The notes beneath the pieces are model-generated. The model saw only the letters and a program-made list of their open reading frames with translations. It was not told the origin of the DNA and did no database searches. Of a stretch of 64,000 bases of DNA, positions 35,170 through 43,205 are shown one piece after another. Position 1 is the first letter of the stretch, and the number at the start of each line of letters is the position of its first letter. The DNA is from an uncultured Lachnospiraceae bacterium. Lineage in GTDB: Bacteria > Bacillota > Clostridia > Lachnospirales > Lachnospiraceae. The position numbers and the translations under genes were made by a program. The stretch covers positions 3,376-67,375 of the forward strand of contig CAJTRK010000017.1 of NCBI GenBank assembly GCA_910578475.1. Reading direction: 5' to 3'.

Positions 35170-35844
35170 ATGGAATATATTAAACTAATCGGTATTTTAA
35201 TTATTGTTCTCGGCTTTGCGTTGAAGCTGGATGTTCTTGCGGTAGTGTTGGTTGCCGGTATCGTCACGGGATTGGTTGCGGGGTTGGATTTCGTGCATAT
35301 TCTGGAGATTATCGGGGAGTCTTTTGTGAATAACAGACTGATGTCTATTTTTCTGATTATGTTTCCGGTCATTGCGATTATCGAACGGTACGGCATGAAA
35401 GAAAGGGCGGCTTATCTGATTGGAAAGATTAAAAATGCGTCGGCAGGGAAAGTTCTGTCGATATGGATGGTAATCCGGACGATTGCATCCGCGCTGAATA
35501 TTCGTGTCGGAGGCCATGTACAGTTTATCCGTCCGTTGATTCTTCCCATGACGTGGGCGGCGGCGGAGGCTTCCAAAGGAAGCAGACTGTCGGAGAGCGA
35601 GGAAGAAAAGGTCAGAGGACTCTCGGCGGCGACGGAGAATTTCGGTAATTTCTTTGCACAGAACTGTTTTCCGGCGTCCGCCAGCGTTGTGCTGATACAG
35701 TCGGGACTTGCGGTGGCGGGGTATGATGTTACGCTTTCGGATATCGCGTCGTCTGCGATTTTCGTAATGGTTATATCCGTTGTCCTCACGATTGTTCAGG
35801 TATTTCTGTTTGACAAAAAGCTGAAAGGAGGAAAAAAATCATGA
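35170..35844 (+). CDS. DUF969 membrane protein (likely 5-oxoproline transport subunit)
   Basis: 224 residues, about six hydrophobic segments (KLIGILIIVLGFALKLDVLA first), DUF969 family. DUF969 and DUF979 proteins are encoded as a pair beside pyrrolidone-carboxylate peptidase in many Firmicutes and are thought to form a transporter; sequence pattern alone does not show the substrate. GGAGG lies 10 nt before ATG. It overlaps the DUF979 gene by ATGA. Confidence 0.82.
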   Translation: MEYIKLIGILIIVLGFALKLDVLAVVLVAGIVTGLVAGLDFVHILEIIGESFVNNRLMSIFLIMFPVIAIIERYGMKERAAYLIGKIKNASAGKVLSIWMVIRTIASALNIRVGGHVQFIRPLILPMTWAAAEASKGSRLSESEEEKVRGLSAATENFGNFFAQNCFPASASVVLIQSGLAVAGYDVTLSDIASSAIFVMVISVVLTIVQVFLFDKKLKGGKKS

Positions 35845-36800
35845 CAGATTTTCTCGGTATCTATTTTCCGGAGTTCTTTTATGTTCTTTGCGGACTTGTC
35901 TGCTTCGTGACCGCGTACCGTGCCGGAAAGAATGAATCCGCAAGGGTCGGAACGATTCTTTTCTGGACGCTGACCGGCATCATTTTCATGTTTGGCAGGG
36001 CGCTGCCTTCGGCTGCGGTAGGCGGCATGTTAATCATTATGGGATGTCTGACCGTTACCGGACAGGTGAAGATGGGGAAGTTCGAAGAATCGACGCCGCA
36101 GTTTCGGCAGGCGGCAAGCGAGAGGATAGGAACCAAAATTTTTCTGCCGGCGGTCACGGTAGGTCTGATTGCGTTGATACTCTCTTTTGTCAAATATGAT
36201 GTGATAAAAGACGGCGTGGCGACGCCGACGGCATTAAACGGCGCGATTATGACGGGCGTTGCCTGTATCATTGCGCTAATTCTGGCATTTGCGATTTGTA
36301 AACCGAAGATTTCCGAGACGAAGGAAGACACTTCCCGGCTTCTGATGCAGGTCGGTGCGGCCTGTCTTTTGCCGCAGCTTCTGGGAGCGCTCGGAAGCGT
36401 ATTTGCCGAGGCTGGCGTCGGAGAGGTAATTTCCGGCATGATTTCTTCTGTTGTGCCGCAGGGAAACATTGTGGTCGGCGTTATCATATATGTATTCGGC
36501 ATGGTCATTTTTACGATGATTATGGGAAACGCGTTTGCGGCCTTTACGGTCATTACGGCCGGAATCGGTGTGCCATTTGTCATTTCACAGGGCGGAAATC
36601 CGGCGGTTATCGGTGTGCTCGGTATGACTGCCGGGTACTGCGGAACATTGATGACGCCGATGGCTGCGAATTTCAATATCGTTCCCTGTGCGGTGCTTGA
36701 GACAAAGGACCCGAAATGGGCGGTCATCAAAGCGCAGCTGCCGATGGCGCTCATGATGATTGCGGTGCATATTGTTCTGATGCTGCTGCTCGGCTTTTAG
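35841..36800 (+). CDS. DUF979 membrane protein (likely 5-oxoproline transport subunit)
   Basis: 319 residues, nine to ten hydrophobic segments, with conserved-looking Gly-rich parts (GNAFAAFTVITAGIGVPF, GMTAGYCGTLMTPMAANFN) that resemble substrate loops of ion-coupled carriers. DUF979 partners DUF969, as here with an ATGA overlap and AGGAGG inside the end of the upstream gene. The pyroglutamyl peptidase gene follows 65 bp later, so uptake or export of 5-oxoproline or pyroglutamyl peptides is a reasonable inference. Confidence 0.82.
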   Translation: MTDFLGIYFPEFFYVLCGLVCFVTAYRAGKNESARVGTILFWTLTGIIFMFGRALPSAAVGGMLIIMGCLTVTGQVKMGKFEESTPQFRQAASERIGTKIFLPAVTVGLIALILSFVKYDVIKDGVATPTALNGAIMTGVACIIALILAFAICKPKISETKEDTSRLLMQVGAACLLPQLLGALGSVFAEAGVGEVISGMISSVVPQGNIVVGVIIYVFGMVIFTMIMGNAFAAFTVITAGIGVPFVISQGGNPAVIGVLGMTAGYCGTLMTPMAANFNIVPCAVLETKDPKWAVIKAQLPMALMMIAVHIVLMLLLGF

Positions 36801-36865
36801 GAAAAAGACAGAAACGATATCTTGGCGGGTGATGCCGCAGAATGAAAGAAAGGACTGATTATGAG

Positions 36866-37507
36866 ATGAAAATATTAGTTACCGGATTCGACCCTTTTGG
36901 AGGGGAACCTGTTAACCCGGCGATTGAAACGGTGAAAAGGCTGCCGGATGTCATTGCCGGTGCGGAAATTGTCAAGCTGGAAATTCCGACGGTCTGCCAT
37001 AAATCCCTGCGGGTAATTGACGAGGCCGTTTCCCGGTATGACCCGGATGTGGTTCTTTCGGTCGGACAGGCCGGCGGAAGGCCCGACATTACCGTTGAAC
37101 GGGTTGGAATCAATGTGGACGACTGCCGGATTCCGGACAATGAAGGAAATCAGATTATCGATGAACCGATTTACCCGGAGGGACCGGCGGCGTACTTTGT
37201 CACGCTGCCGATTAAGGCAATGGTGCAGAACATGCAGAGCAGAAATATTCCGGCTTCCGTATCCAATACGGCGGGAACTTTCGTATGCAATCATGTAACC
37301 TATGGCGTCTGCCATCTGCTTGCGACCAAATATCCGGGCAAGCGGAGCGGATTCATTCATATTCCGTATCTGCCGCAGCAGGCGCTTGACAAGAAAAATA
37401 TGCCGTCCATGTCACAGGATATGATGGTGGAGGCAATTACGGCGGCAATCGAAGCAATCGTGGAAACGAAAGAAGACATTAAAGTAACGGGTGGTGCGAC
37501 ACACTGA
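36866..37507 (+). CDS. pcp: Pyroglutamyl-peptidase I
   Basis: 213 residues, close to the family's ~215. It removes N-terminal 5-oxoproline (pyroglutamate) from peptides in the cytoplasm. Catalytic residues sit in their usual contexts: Glu in GRPDITVERVGIN near residue 78, Cys in NTAGTFVCNHVTYG near 140, His in SGFIHIPYLP near 164. ATG 36866 gives the family N-terminus MKILVTGFDPFGGE; the in-frame ATG at 36842 would add eight atypical residues, though GAAAGGA is 12 nt from 36866, slightly far. The stop shares one base with the next start. Confidence 0.92.
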   Translation: MKILVTGFDPFGGEPVNPAIETVKRLPDVIAGAEIVKLEIPTVCHKSLRVIDEAVSRYDPDVVLSVGQAGGRPDITVERVGINVDDCRIPDNEGNQIIDEPIYPEGPAAYFVTLPIKAMVQNMQSRNIPASVSNTAGTFVCNHVTYGVCHLLATKYPGKRSGFIHIPYLPQQALDKKNMPSMSQDMMVEAITAAIEAIVETKEDIKVTGGATH

Positions 37508-37947
37508 TGAAAAAGATGTTCGTTTACGGAACTCTGCGCGTCGGCATGTATAATTATGAGAAATACTATGGAGAGCACTGTTCTTTCCGCCGCAATGCGT
37601 ATGTGAAAGGACTGCTTTATACCATAAAAGGAAAAGACTATCCGGCGCTGACGGAAGGGGAACACATGATTTTGGGCGAAATCCATGAAGTGCCGGATGA
37701 AGTCCAGGATGCGGTCGATTTGATGGAAGGCTTTTTCGGAGAAGGAAATATCGAAAACGAATATGATAAGACCGTCAGTGAAATTTATGATTCTGACGGT
37801 AATGTCATAGACCGTCTGCCCGTATACTTTTATAACATGCGCAATCCCCGGAACAGGGAACTTCTTGGAAACGTCATTTTATGCGGCGACTATGTGGCAT
37901 ATCTGCAGCAAAAGGTTGACAATCCGGAAGAAACGGGGCATAATTAA
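37507..37947 (+). CDS. Gamma-glutamylcyclotransferase-like protein (AIG2/GGCT fold)
   Basis: 146 residues with the AIG2/GGCT fold: FVYGTLRVGMYNYEKYYG forms the YGxL substrate loop at residues 6-9, and the Glu expected as acid/base lies in DLMEGFFGEG near residue 78. Such enzymes release 5-oxoproline from gamma-glutamyl compounds. The gene overlaps pcp by one base (TGATG), so both are coupled, and both make the same product, which strengthens the 5-oxoproline reading of the cluster. Confidence 0.82.
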   Translation: MKKMFVYGTLRVGMYNYEKYYGEHCSFRRNAYVKGLLYTIKGKDYPALTEGEHMILGEIHEVPDEVQDAVDLMEGFFGEGNIENEYDKTVSEIYDSDGNVIDRLPVYFYNMRNPRNRELLGNVILCGDYVAYLQQKVDNPEETGHN

Positions 37948-37996
37948 GTTACAAAACCCTCAGGGGTGTGGATTTTTTAAGAGAAATCTTTTTTCG

Positions 37997-38031
37997 CCAC
38001 ACAGTCGTATTTGACGGCTGTGTGGTTTTTT
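37997..38031 (+). terminator. Terminator of the 5-oxoproline operon
   Basis: CCACACAG (37997-38004) pairs with CTGTGTGG (38018-38025); CGT/ACG extend the stem inside, and six T follow. Confidence 0.85.
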
Positions 38032-38067
38032 GCGCGGTTTTTTGAAAACGGGGAGAACGAATAAGAA

Positions 38068-38096
38068 GCCGTTTGCGCGGCGGAATGAGAGGAAAT
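38068..38096 (+). promoter_or_regulatory. Hairpin-plus-ribosome-binding-site element 3
   Basis: GCCG/CGGC hairpin (38068-38081, extendable by one G-U) followed by GGAATGAGAGGAAAT before ATG 38097. Nineteen bases from 38077 are identical to element 1 at 15264, although the downstream genes are unrelated. Confidence 0.6.
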
Positions 38097-39446
38097 ATGG
38101 AACAAACTTTTATGAAAGAGAGAAAAGTACTGCCGTTGGTGCTGTCCATGTCGCTGCCGATGGTCATATCGATGGCGGTCAATTCATTATATAATATTGT
38201 AGACAGCTATTTTGTGGCAAAATTAAGCGAAAATGCCATGACGGCGCTGGCGCTTGTCTATCCGGTACAGAATCTGATTAATGCGATTACCATCGGTTTC
38301 GGAATCGGAATCAATGCGTGCGTGGCATTTTATCTGGGCGCGGACGAACGGGAGATGGCAAACCGGGCGGCTTCGATTGGAACATTCCTCAATTTCCTGC
38401 ACGGAGCGGCAATGATGGTTTTGTCCATTGCCGTCATGCCCTTTTTTCTGGAATCTTTTTCGCCGGAAAAGGAAGTGCTGCGGATGGCGCTCGTCTATTC
38501 GAACCGTGCGTTTTTGTTTTCTGCGGTCATTGCGCTCGGAATGGCTTTTGAGAAAATTTACCAGGCCGTCGGAAACATGAAGATAACGATGATAAGCATG
38601 ATGTGCGGATTCATCGTGAATATCATTTTAGACCCGCTGATGATTTTCGGCATCGGCTTTTTCCCGGAACTGGGCATTGCGGGAGCAGCCTGGGCAACGG
38701 GAATCGGCCAGTGTGCTTCTCTGTTGATTTATATTGTTTGTTATGCCGTTCGTCCGATTCCTGTCAAAATAGAGCGGAAATATCTGCGCACGGACAAAAA
38801 AATGCTGTTCAGACTGTATTCCATAGGAATCCCGGCAGCTTTGAACATGGCGCTGGCATCTTTGCTGATTTCCGTACTGAATGGAATTCTGGCTGCCTTT
38901 TCGGAAAAATATGTGCTCGTGTTAGGTGTTTATTATAAACTGCAGACGTTTATTTATCTGACGGCAAACGGCATTATTCAGGGAATCAGACCGCTGATTG
39001 GGTATAATTACGGAGCAAAAGAATATGGACGTGTGGAAGAGATACGCCGGACGACGCTTCGGCTGACAATGGGAGTCATGCTGGTCGGAAGCGTTTTATC
39101 GTGGCTGATACCGGAACATTTAATCGGATTGTTTACATCCAATACGGAGACCGTCCAAATCGGCGTGTCCGCACTGCACATTATCAGTCTCGGCTTCATC
39201 GTATCGGCGGTGTCCGTTTCCTGCTGCGGAGCGTTGGAAGGACTTGGGAAAGGAAAACAGTCTTTGTATATTTCGCTGGCAAGGTATGTTGTCGTAATCA
39301 TACCCGCGGCATTTTTGTTCAGCCGGTTTGCAGGCCCCGACGGCGTCTGGTATGCGTTTGTTTTTTCGGAATTTGTATCTGCGGCTGCAGCCCATATCAT
39401 ATACAGAAAAGGGATGAATATCAATTTGCATTTTCACGCCGGATAG
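38097..39446 (+). CDS. MATE family efflux transporter (second copy)
   Basis: 449 residues, about 12 helices. It belongs to the MepA-like branch: KVLPLVLSMSLPMVISMAVNSLYNIVDSYFVAKLSENAMTALAL at the start and a second half from LYSIGIPAALNMALASLL. It expels cationic drugs or metabolites using an ion gradient. GAGAGGA precedes ATG 38097, so the longer frame from 38073 is rejected. It lies alone between a terminator and the promoter of the next gene. Confidence 0.9.
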   Translation: MEQTFMKERKVLPLVLSMSLPMVISMAVNSLYNIVDSYFVAKLSENAMTALALVYPVQNLINAITIGFGIGINACVAFYLGADEREMANRAASIGTFLNFLHGAAMMVLSIAVMPFFLESFSPEKEVLRMALVYSNRAFLFSAVIALGMAFEKIYQAVGNMKITMISMMCGFIVNIILDPLMIFGIGFFPELGIAGAAWATGIGQCASLLIYIVCYAVRPIPVKIERKYLRTDKKMLFRLYSIGIPAALNMALASLLISVLNGILAAFSEKYVLVLGVYYKLQTFIYLTANGIIQGIRPLIGYNYGAKEYGRVEEIRRTTLRLTMGVMLVGSVLSWLIPEHLIGLFTSNTETVQIGVSALHIISLGFIVSAVSVSCCGALEGLGKGKQSLYISLARYVVVIIPAAFLFSRFAGPDGVWYAFVFSEFVSAAAAHIIYRKGMNINLHFHAG

Positions 39447-39454
39447 GCTACAAT
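39426..39454 (+). promoter_or_regulatory. Promoter of the diguanylate cyclase gene
   Basis: TTGCAT (39426-39431), 17-bp spacer, TACAAT (39449-39454). The -35 lies inside the last codons of the MATE gene. A GACAGTC/GACTGTC hairpin (39478-39504) is in the leader. Confidence 0.5.
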
Positions 39455-39524
39455 TTATACGAAATCGTTTGTAAGGTGACAGTCTGTACTGTTTTCGGAC
39501 TGTCTGTGGAAAGGATTCTTTTTT

Positions 39525-41048
39525 ATGGTAATAAAAACACCGGCGGCCTGCCTTTTACTGGTTCTCTATATGATTGGGTTCTATTACAGGAAACCGCATA
39601 TTCCGATTAGGTCTACCAGAATTTTTCAGTTTCTTACCGGGGTGGCGGTCATCAATGTCGTATTTGATTTGATTACGATTTATACGGTGAATCACAGAGA
39701 TATCGTCCCCGGAAGTGTAAATCTTGCGGTGCACATTATTTATCTGATGTCCATACTCGGTTTTATCTATATTCTTTTTTTATACATGAGAAGCTATCTG
39801 GAAGGCAGACTGGAATTTCCCAAAGCGGTCAGGGCGCTGCAGACGCTGCCGTTTGCGCTTTCGTCTCTTGGGATTATGGTATTGCCGATAACTTATGTTC
39901 ACGGAGAAACGACGGATTATTCTCTCGGCCCCAAAGCGTATGCGTTGTATGGAAGCATTGTCATTTATCTGATTCTGATTTTATATTATTGTCTCCGATA
40001 CTGGGAGATTATGGACAAAGAGAAGAGACTCGCCATTCTGCTGGCAGTTCCCATTTTTGTAATCATTTCTCTGATTCAGATGTTCATACCGGAAACGTTG
40101 CTGGTAGTCGTCGGGTCAACGCTGATTCTGCTCGGACTGATACTCAGCAATGAAAATACGGAAAAATATGTGGATGAAAAGACGGCGCTTTTCAATCAGT
40201 ATGCCTTTGAAAAAGTGCTGGAAGAGTTTGATTTCGACAGACAGAGCATTTTGATAGCGGTTATCTGTTTCTGTAAGACGGAAAATAATTATGATTGGAA
40301 ACAGGACGGAATGATTTTGCAGGATATCCATAAGCTGCTCAGGGGATATCACCTGAAAGGATATCGCGTATCGGAAAATGGCGTTGCTTTTACAGGCAGT
40401 TCCGCGGAGCGGTTGCAGACTGTTGTGACGGAAATAAGAAATGCCGTTGAAGCTGTATATGGAAAAGAAAATATGAATATTGAAACAAAAGTCCTCTCCA
40501 AAGAAGAAACGGCAGGAAAGTATAATTGTATGCAGAATATGATAGCTTTTTGTGCGGAAACGGGAAGACATTTTGCCTATATAGACTATCTGACGCATAT
40601 TTATAACCGGAATGCGCTGGAGCGGGATTTGGCCAGGTATGAGGAAGCGCGCGGCGGCGAGATGTGCGGCGGTTATTATTTTATCGCGGATTTAAACGAT
40701 TTGAAACTTGTGAACGATACGATCGGGCATTCTGCAGGAGATACCCTGTTACAGGGATTTGCCGGTCTGCTGGATAGCGCTGCCGGTGAAGAGGGAAGAG
40801 CATATCGCCAGGGCGGCGACGAATTTGCGGTTCTTTATCGCGGAAATGCTCAGAAATTTATAGAGGAACTGGCGGAACGCTGTAACGTGTATAATCAGTC
40901 CAGTAACATATCCGTCAGCTATGCGATTGGGTATTGCGCGCTTGACGATGATGATTTTGTAAATGCCGCAGACCGCATGATGTATATGGATAAGAGAAGG
41001 ATAAAACAGCAAAATGCGCTCAGGAACGGGTCTGAGGCAGCGCGTTGA
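39525..41048 (+). CDS. Membrane diguanylate cyclase with a degenerate first GGDEF domain
   Basis: 507 residues. About seven membrane helices (residues 5-205) form the sensor. Residues ~218-330 look like a decayed GGDEF domain: DEKTALFNQYAFEKVLEEF matches the domain's opening, and YRVSENGVAF stands where YRxGGDEF should be. Residues ~350-500 are an intact domain with YLTHIYNRNALERDL, FIADLNDLKLVNDTIGH and YRQGGDEFAVL, so it should make cyclic di-GMP. No RxxD inhibitory site precedes GGDEF. GGAAAGGA lies upstream of ATG 39525. The 3' end overlaps the flavoprotein gene on the other strand by 29 bp. It probably links a membrane signal to motility or adhesion. Confidence 0.88.
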   Translation: MVIKTPAACLLLVLYMIGFYYRKPHIPIRSTRIFQFLTGVAVINVVFDLITIYTVNHRDIVPGSVNLAVHIIYLMSILGFIYILFLYMRSYLEGRLEFPKAVRALQTLPFALSSLGIMVLPITYVHGETTDYSLGPKAYALYGSIVIYLILILYYCLRYWEIMDKEKRLAILLAVPIFVIISLIQMFIPETLLVVVGSTLILLGLILSNENTEKYVDEKTALFNQYAFEKVLEEFDFDRQSILIAVICFCKTENNYDWKQDGMILQDIHKLLRGYHLKGYRVSENGVAFTGSSAERLQTVVTEIRNAVEAVYGKENMNIETKVLSKEETAGKYNCMQNMIAFCAETGRHFAYIDYLTHIYNRNALERDLARYEEARGGEMCGGYYFIADLNDLKLVNDTIGHSAGDTLLQGFAGLLDSAAGEEGRAYRQGGDEFAVLYRGNAQKFIEELAERCNVYNQSSNISVSYAIGYCALDDDDFVNAADRMMYMDKRRIKQQNALRNGSEAAR

Positions 41049-41523
41049 CGAGTTCTATCGCTTCTTTGCCGGACAGTTGTTCAATCGAAAGTTCTATCAT
41101 GCAAAGACGGTTCAGCTCCTGTTGTATGACTTTCTGCCGTCCTTCTTCGGTATCGTTCGGATGATATTTGACGGCCAGCATTTCCACGGCGCTGCGAATT
41201 TCCGACGACTCTTCCAGAATGCGTATCTGGCCGAATGCAATGACGCTTCTGAAAAAGGTCGTGTATTTTTCCGGTACGACGACATCCTGTTCGATGACAC
41301 AGAAAGAAGCTTTTGGACATTTTAGAATGGCGTCGATTTTGTGACCGCATTTTGCGCTGTGGAAATAAAGTCTGGAGTCGGCATAAACATAACTTATCGG
41401 TACGGCGTATGGATAACCGTCATCTCCGGACAGCGCCAGAACGCCGGAGGTTCCCTTCTCTAAAATTTGAATGGATTCTTCTTTCGATAAAGCCTGTTTG
41501 ATTCTGCGCATTTCCCGAAACAT
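41020..41523 (-). CDS. Pyridoxamine 5'-phosphate oxidase-fold flavin-binding protein
   Basis: 167 residues, split-barrel FMN-binding fold: GTSGVLALSGDDGYPYAVPISYVY, LYFHSAKCGHKIDAI and KASFCVIEQD, the pattern of NimA/PNPOx-like proteins in anaerobes. They reduce nitroimidazoles or bind flavin or heme; the specific reaction is open. On the minus strand GGGAGGGATCAC precedes ATG 41523. Tail-to-tail overlap with the diguanylate cyclase gene, without a visible terminator. Confidence 0.82.
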   Translation of the reverse strand: MFREMRRIKQALSKEESIQILEKGTSGVLALSGDDGYPYAVPISYVYADSRLYFHSAKCGHKIDAILKCPKASFCVIEQDVVVPEKYTTFFRSVIAFGQIRILEESSEIRSAVEMLAVKYHPNDTEEGRQKVIQQELNRLCMIELSIEQLSGKEAIELVNALPQTRS

Positions 41524-41593
41524 AGTGATCCCTCCCGATTGTGAATGGTATAATTATATGCCGGAACGATGGAATTGGCAAGGGCATTTTGGG

Positions 41594-41623
41594 TTGACAC
41601 GAGGGCGTTATTCGCAATATAGT
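41594..41623 (+). promoter_or_regulatory. Promoter of the D,D-carboxypeptidase gene
   Basis: Perfect TTGACA (41594-41599), 18-bp spacer, TATAGT (41618-41623). The ~75-nt leader contains GGAGG and a short frame judged not to be a gene. Confidence 0.6.
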
Positions 41624-41703
41624 AATAAACGGAGGATATGTCAGAAAATATTTTTCAAATATAATTTACATACAAGAATTTATCCGCAAGCTGAGAGAAA
41701 GGC

Positions 41704-42993
41704 ATGGTTGCAAAAATGACCGGGTATTATGATGAAGAAGAAAGGCGCCGCCGGCGTTGGGCAAAACGCAGGGAGGAAATGCGAAGGAGAAAGAGAAGAC
41801 AGGCATTGTTCCGGAAACTTTTTCCGATAGGCATTGTTGCTGTTCTTGTGATTGTCATTGCCGTGGTTTTTACCGGAAGGGGCAGGAGGGCCGAAAAGCC
41901 GGACGGGCAGGCAAAGACGGAAGAAGCCGGGCAGAAACGGGAAGAAGCCGGACAGGAACAGGAAGAAAACGATAAGAAGCCGGCGGAGGACGAAGCAGCG
42001 TCGGAAGAAGAGAACAAAGAAGAGAAGAAGCCGGAAGAGGAGAAAGAAGATAAAACAAAATCGAAAAAGAGCGGTTCCAAAGGAGCCGAATCGCTTGTCA
42101 GCGCGAAGACGGGACTGACGGTCGTCGCTTTACAGGAACGATATGAGGAGATAGCGGAAGAGAACCGGAATACCGGCAAACAGGTCTTCCAATATGCCGT
42201 GACGGAAGACACGCTGCGGCTTGGCGAGGAAGTTACCGGCAGCTATGCGATATTCGTGGATACGAAGGAAGAGAAAATTCTGGCATGTAAGGCTGAGACG
42301 AGCCGGCTCGTTCCGGCTTCCATGACGAAGGTGTTGACGCTGCTCGTGGCGGTGGAACATATTACCGATTTGGACGATGAATTTGAGATTACCAGGGATA
42401 TAACGGATTATTGTTTCGAGAATGACTGCAGCGTGGCCGGTTTTGCGGTGGGGGAAAAAGTGACAATCCGGGATTTGCTGTATGGCGCGATTCTGCCTTC
42501 CGGCGGCGATGGCGCGTTGGGGCTTGCGATTTATACGGCGGGCTCCCAGGAAGCGTTTGTGGAACTGATGAACGAGAAGCTTGCACAGCTTGGTCTGTCC
42601 GAAAGCGCGCACTTTACGAACTGTGTGGGAATCTATGACGATAATCATTACTGTACGGCCTATGACCTGGCGGTCATCATGGAAGCCGCAATGCAGAACG
42701 AAATCTGCCGTGAAGTATTGTCTTCCCGCACTTATGTGACATCCAAAACGGAAGAGCATCCGGAGGGGCTTGAGCTTTCCAACTGGTTTTTGCGCCGCAT
42801 CGAAGATAAGGATACCGGCGGCATGACGATGTATGGGAAAACCGGATATGTGGACGAGTCCGGGAGCTGTGCGGTCAGTGCGGGAATCGGCCGGGACGGA
42901 AAGGAATATATCTGTGTGATTGCCAATGCCAGAAATAAATGGTACTGTATCACGGACCATGCAGGATTGTATAAGCGGTATTCAGAGGGATAA
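41704..42993 (+). CDS. D-alanyl-D-alanine carboxypeptidase (serine peptidase S11)
   Basis: 429 residues. A basic N-terminus (RRRRRWAKRREEMRRRKRR) precedes one membrane helix (residues 40-58), then an Ala/Glu/Lys-rich linker to about 125, so it is anchored outside the cell. The penicillin-binding fold follows: SMTK (nucleophile Ser) near residue 204, SGGD near 262 where SxN is usual, and KTG near 379. It trims the last D-Ala from cell-wall peptides. Start 41704 is uncertain; ATG 41716 is possible. It lies 5 kb before a Van-like operon with no VanX/VanY, so it might serve that system. Confidence 0.85.
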   Translation: MVAKMTGYYDEEERRRRRWAKRREEMRRRKRRQALFRKLFPIGIVAVLVIVIAVVFTGRGRRAEKPDGQAKTEEAGQKREEAGQEQEENDKKPAEDEAASEEENKEEKKPEEEKEDKTKSKKSGSKGAESLVSAKTGLTVVALQERYEEIAEENRNTGKQVFQYAVTEDTLRLGEEVTGSYAIFVDTKEEKILACKAETSRLVPASMTKVLTLLVAVEHITDLDDEFEITRDITDYCFENDCSVAGFAVGEKVTIRDLLYGAILPSGGDGALGLAIYTAGSQEAFVELMNEKLAQLGLSESAHFTNCVGIYDDNHYCTAYDLAVIMEAAMQNEICREVLSSRTYVTSKTEEHPEGLELSNWFLRRIEDKDTGGMTMYGKTGYVDESGSCAVSAGIGRDGKEYICVIANARNKWYCITDHAGLYKRYSEG

Positions 42994-43105
42994 GCCGCCG
43001 GATGCTCCCGTCGAATGCAGAACGGAAATGGACAGGCAGACATGGAATTGTGAAAAATTTGTAAAAAAATGTTGAAAAAAGAACAATGCTTTTTTTTGCG
43101 GCGTA

Positions 43106-43140
43106 TGATATAATAAGCATAAGTCTGATGCCCGGCATCA
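43106..43140 (+). promoter_or_regulatory. Extended -10 promoter and adjoining palindrome
   Basis: TGATATAAT (43106-43114) is an extended -10; no good -35 is present. TGATGCC-C-GGCATCA (43126-43140), a perfect 15-bp palindrome, lies at about +5 to +20. A second small dyad, TGGCT-GTG-AGCCA, follows near 43154. The arrangement fits a repressor site controlling the hemerythrin-fusion gene. The 212-bp gap 42994-43205 contains no gene. Confidence 0.5.
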
Positions 43141-43205
43141 CAGGGGTATCATGATTGGCTGTGAGCCATTAGAAAACGTATTATATTTAACCAGGAGGAA
43201 ATGTC

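Noticed and set aside
41638..41664. Leader peptide frame of eight residues before the D,D-carboxypeptidase gene
   Set aside because: GGAGG is only two bases from the ATG, too close for normal initiation, and no attenuator hairpin follows.
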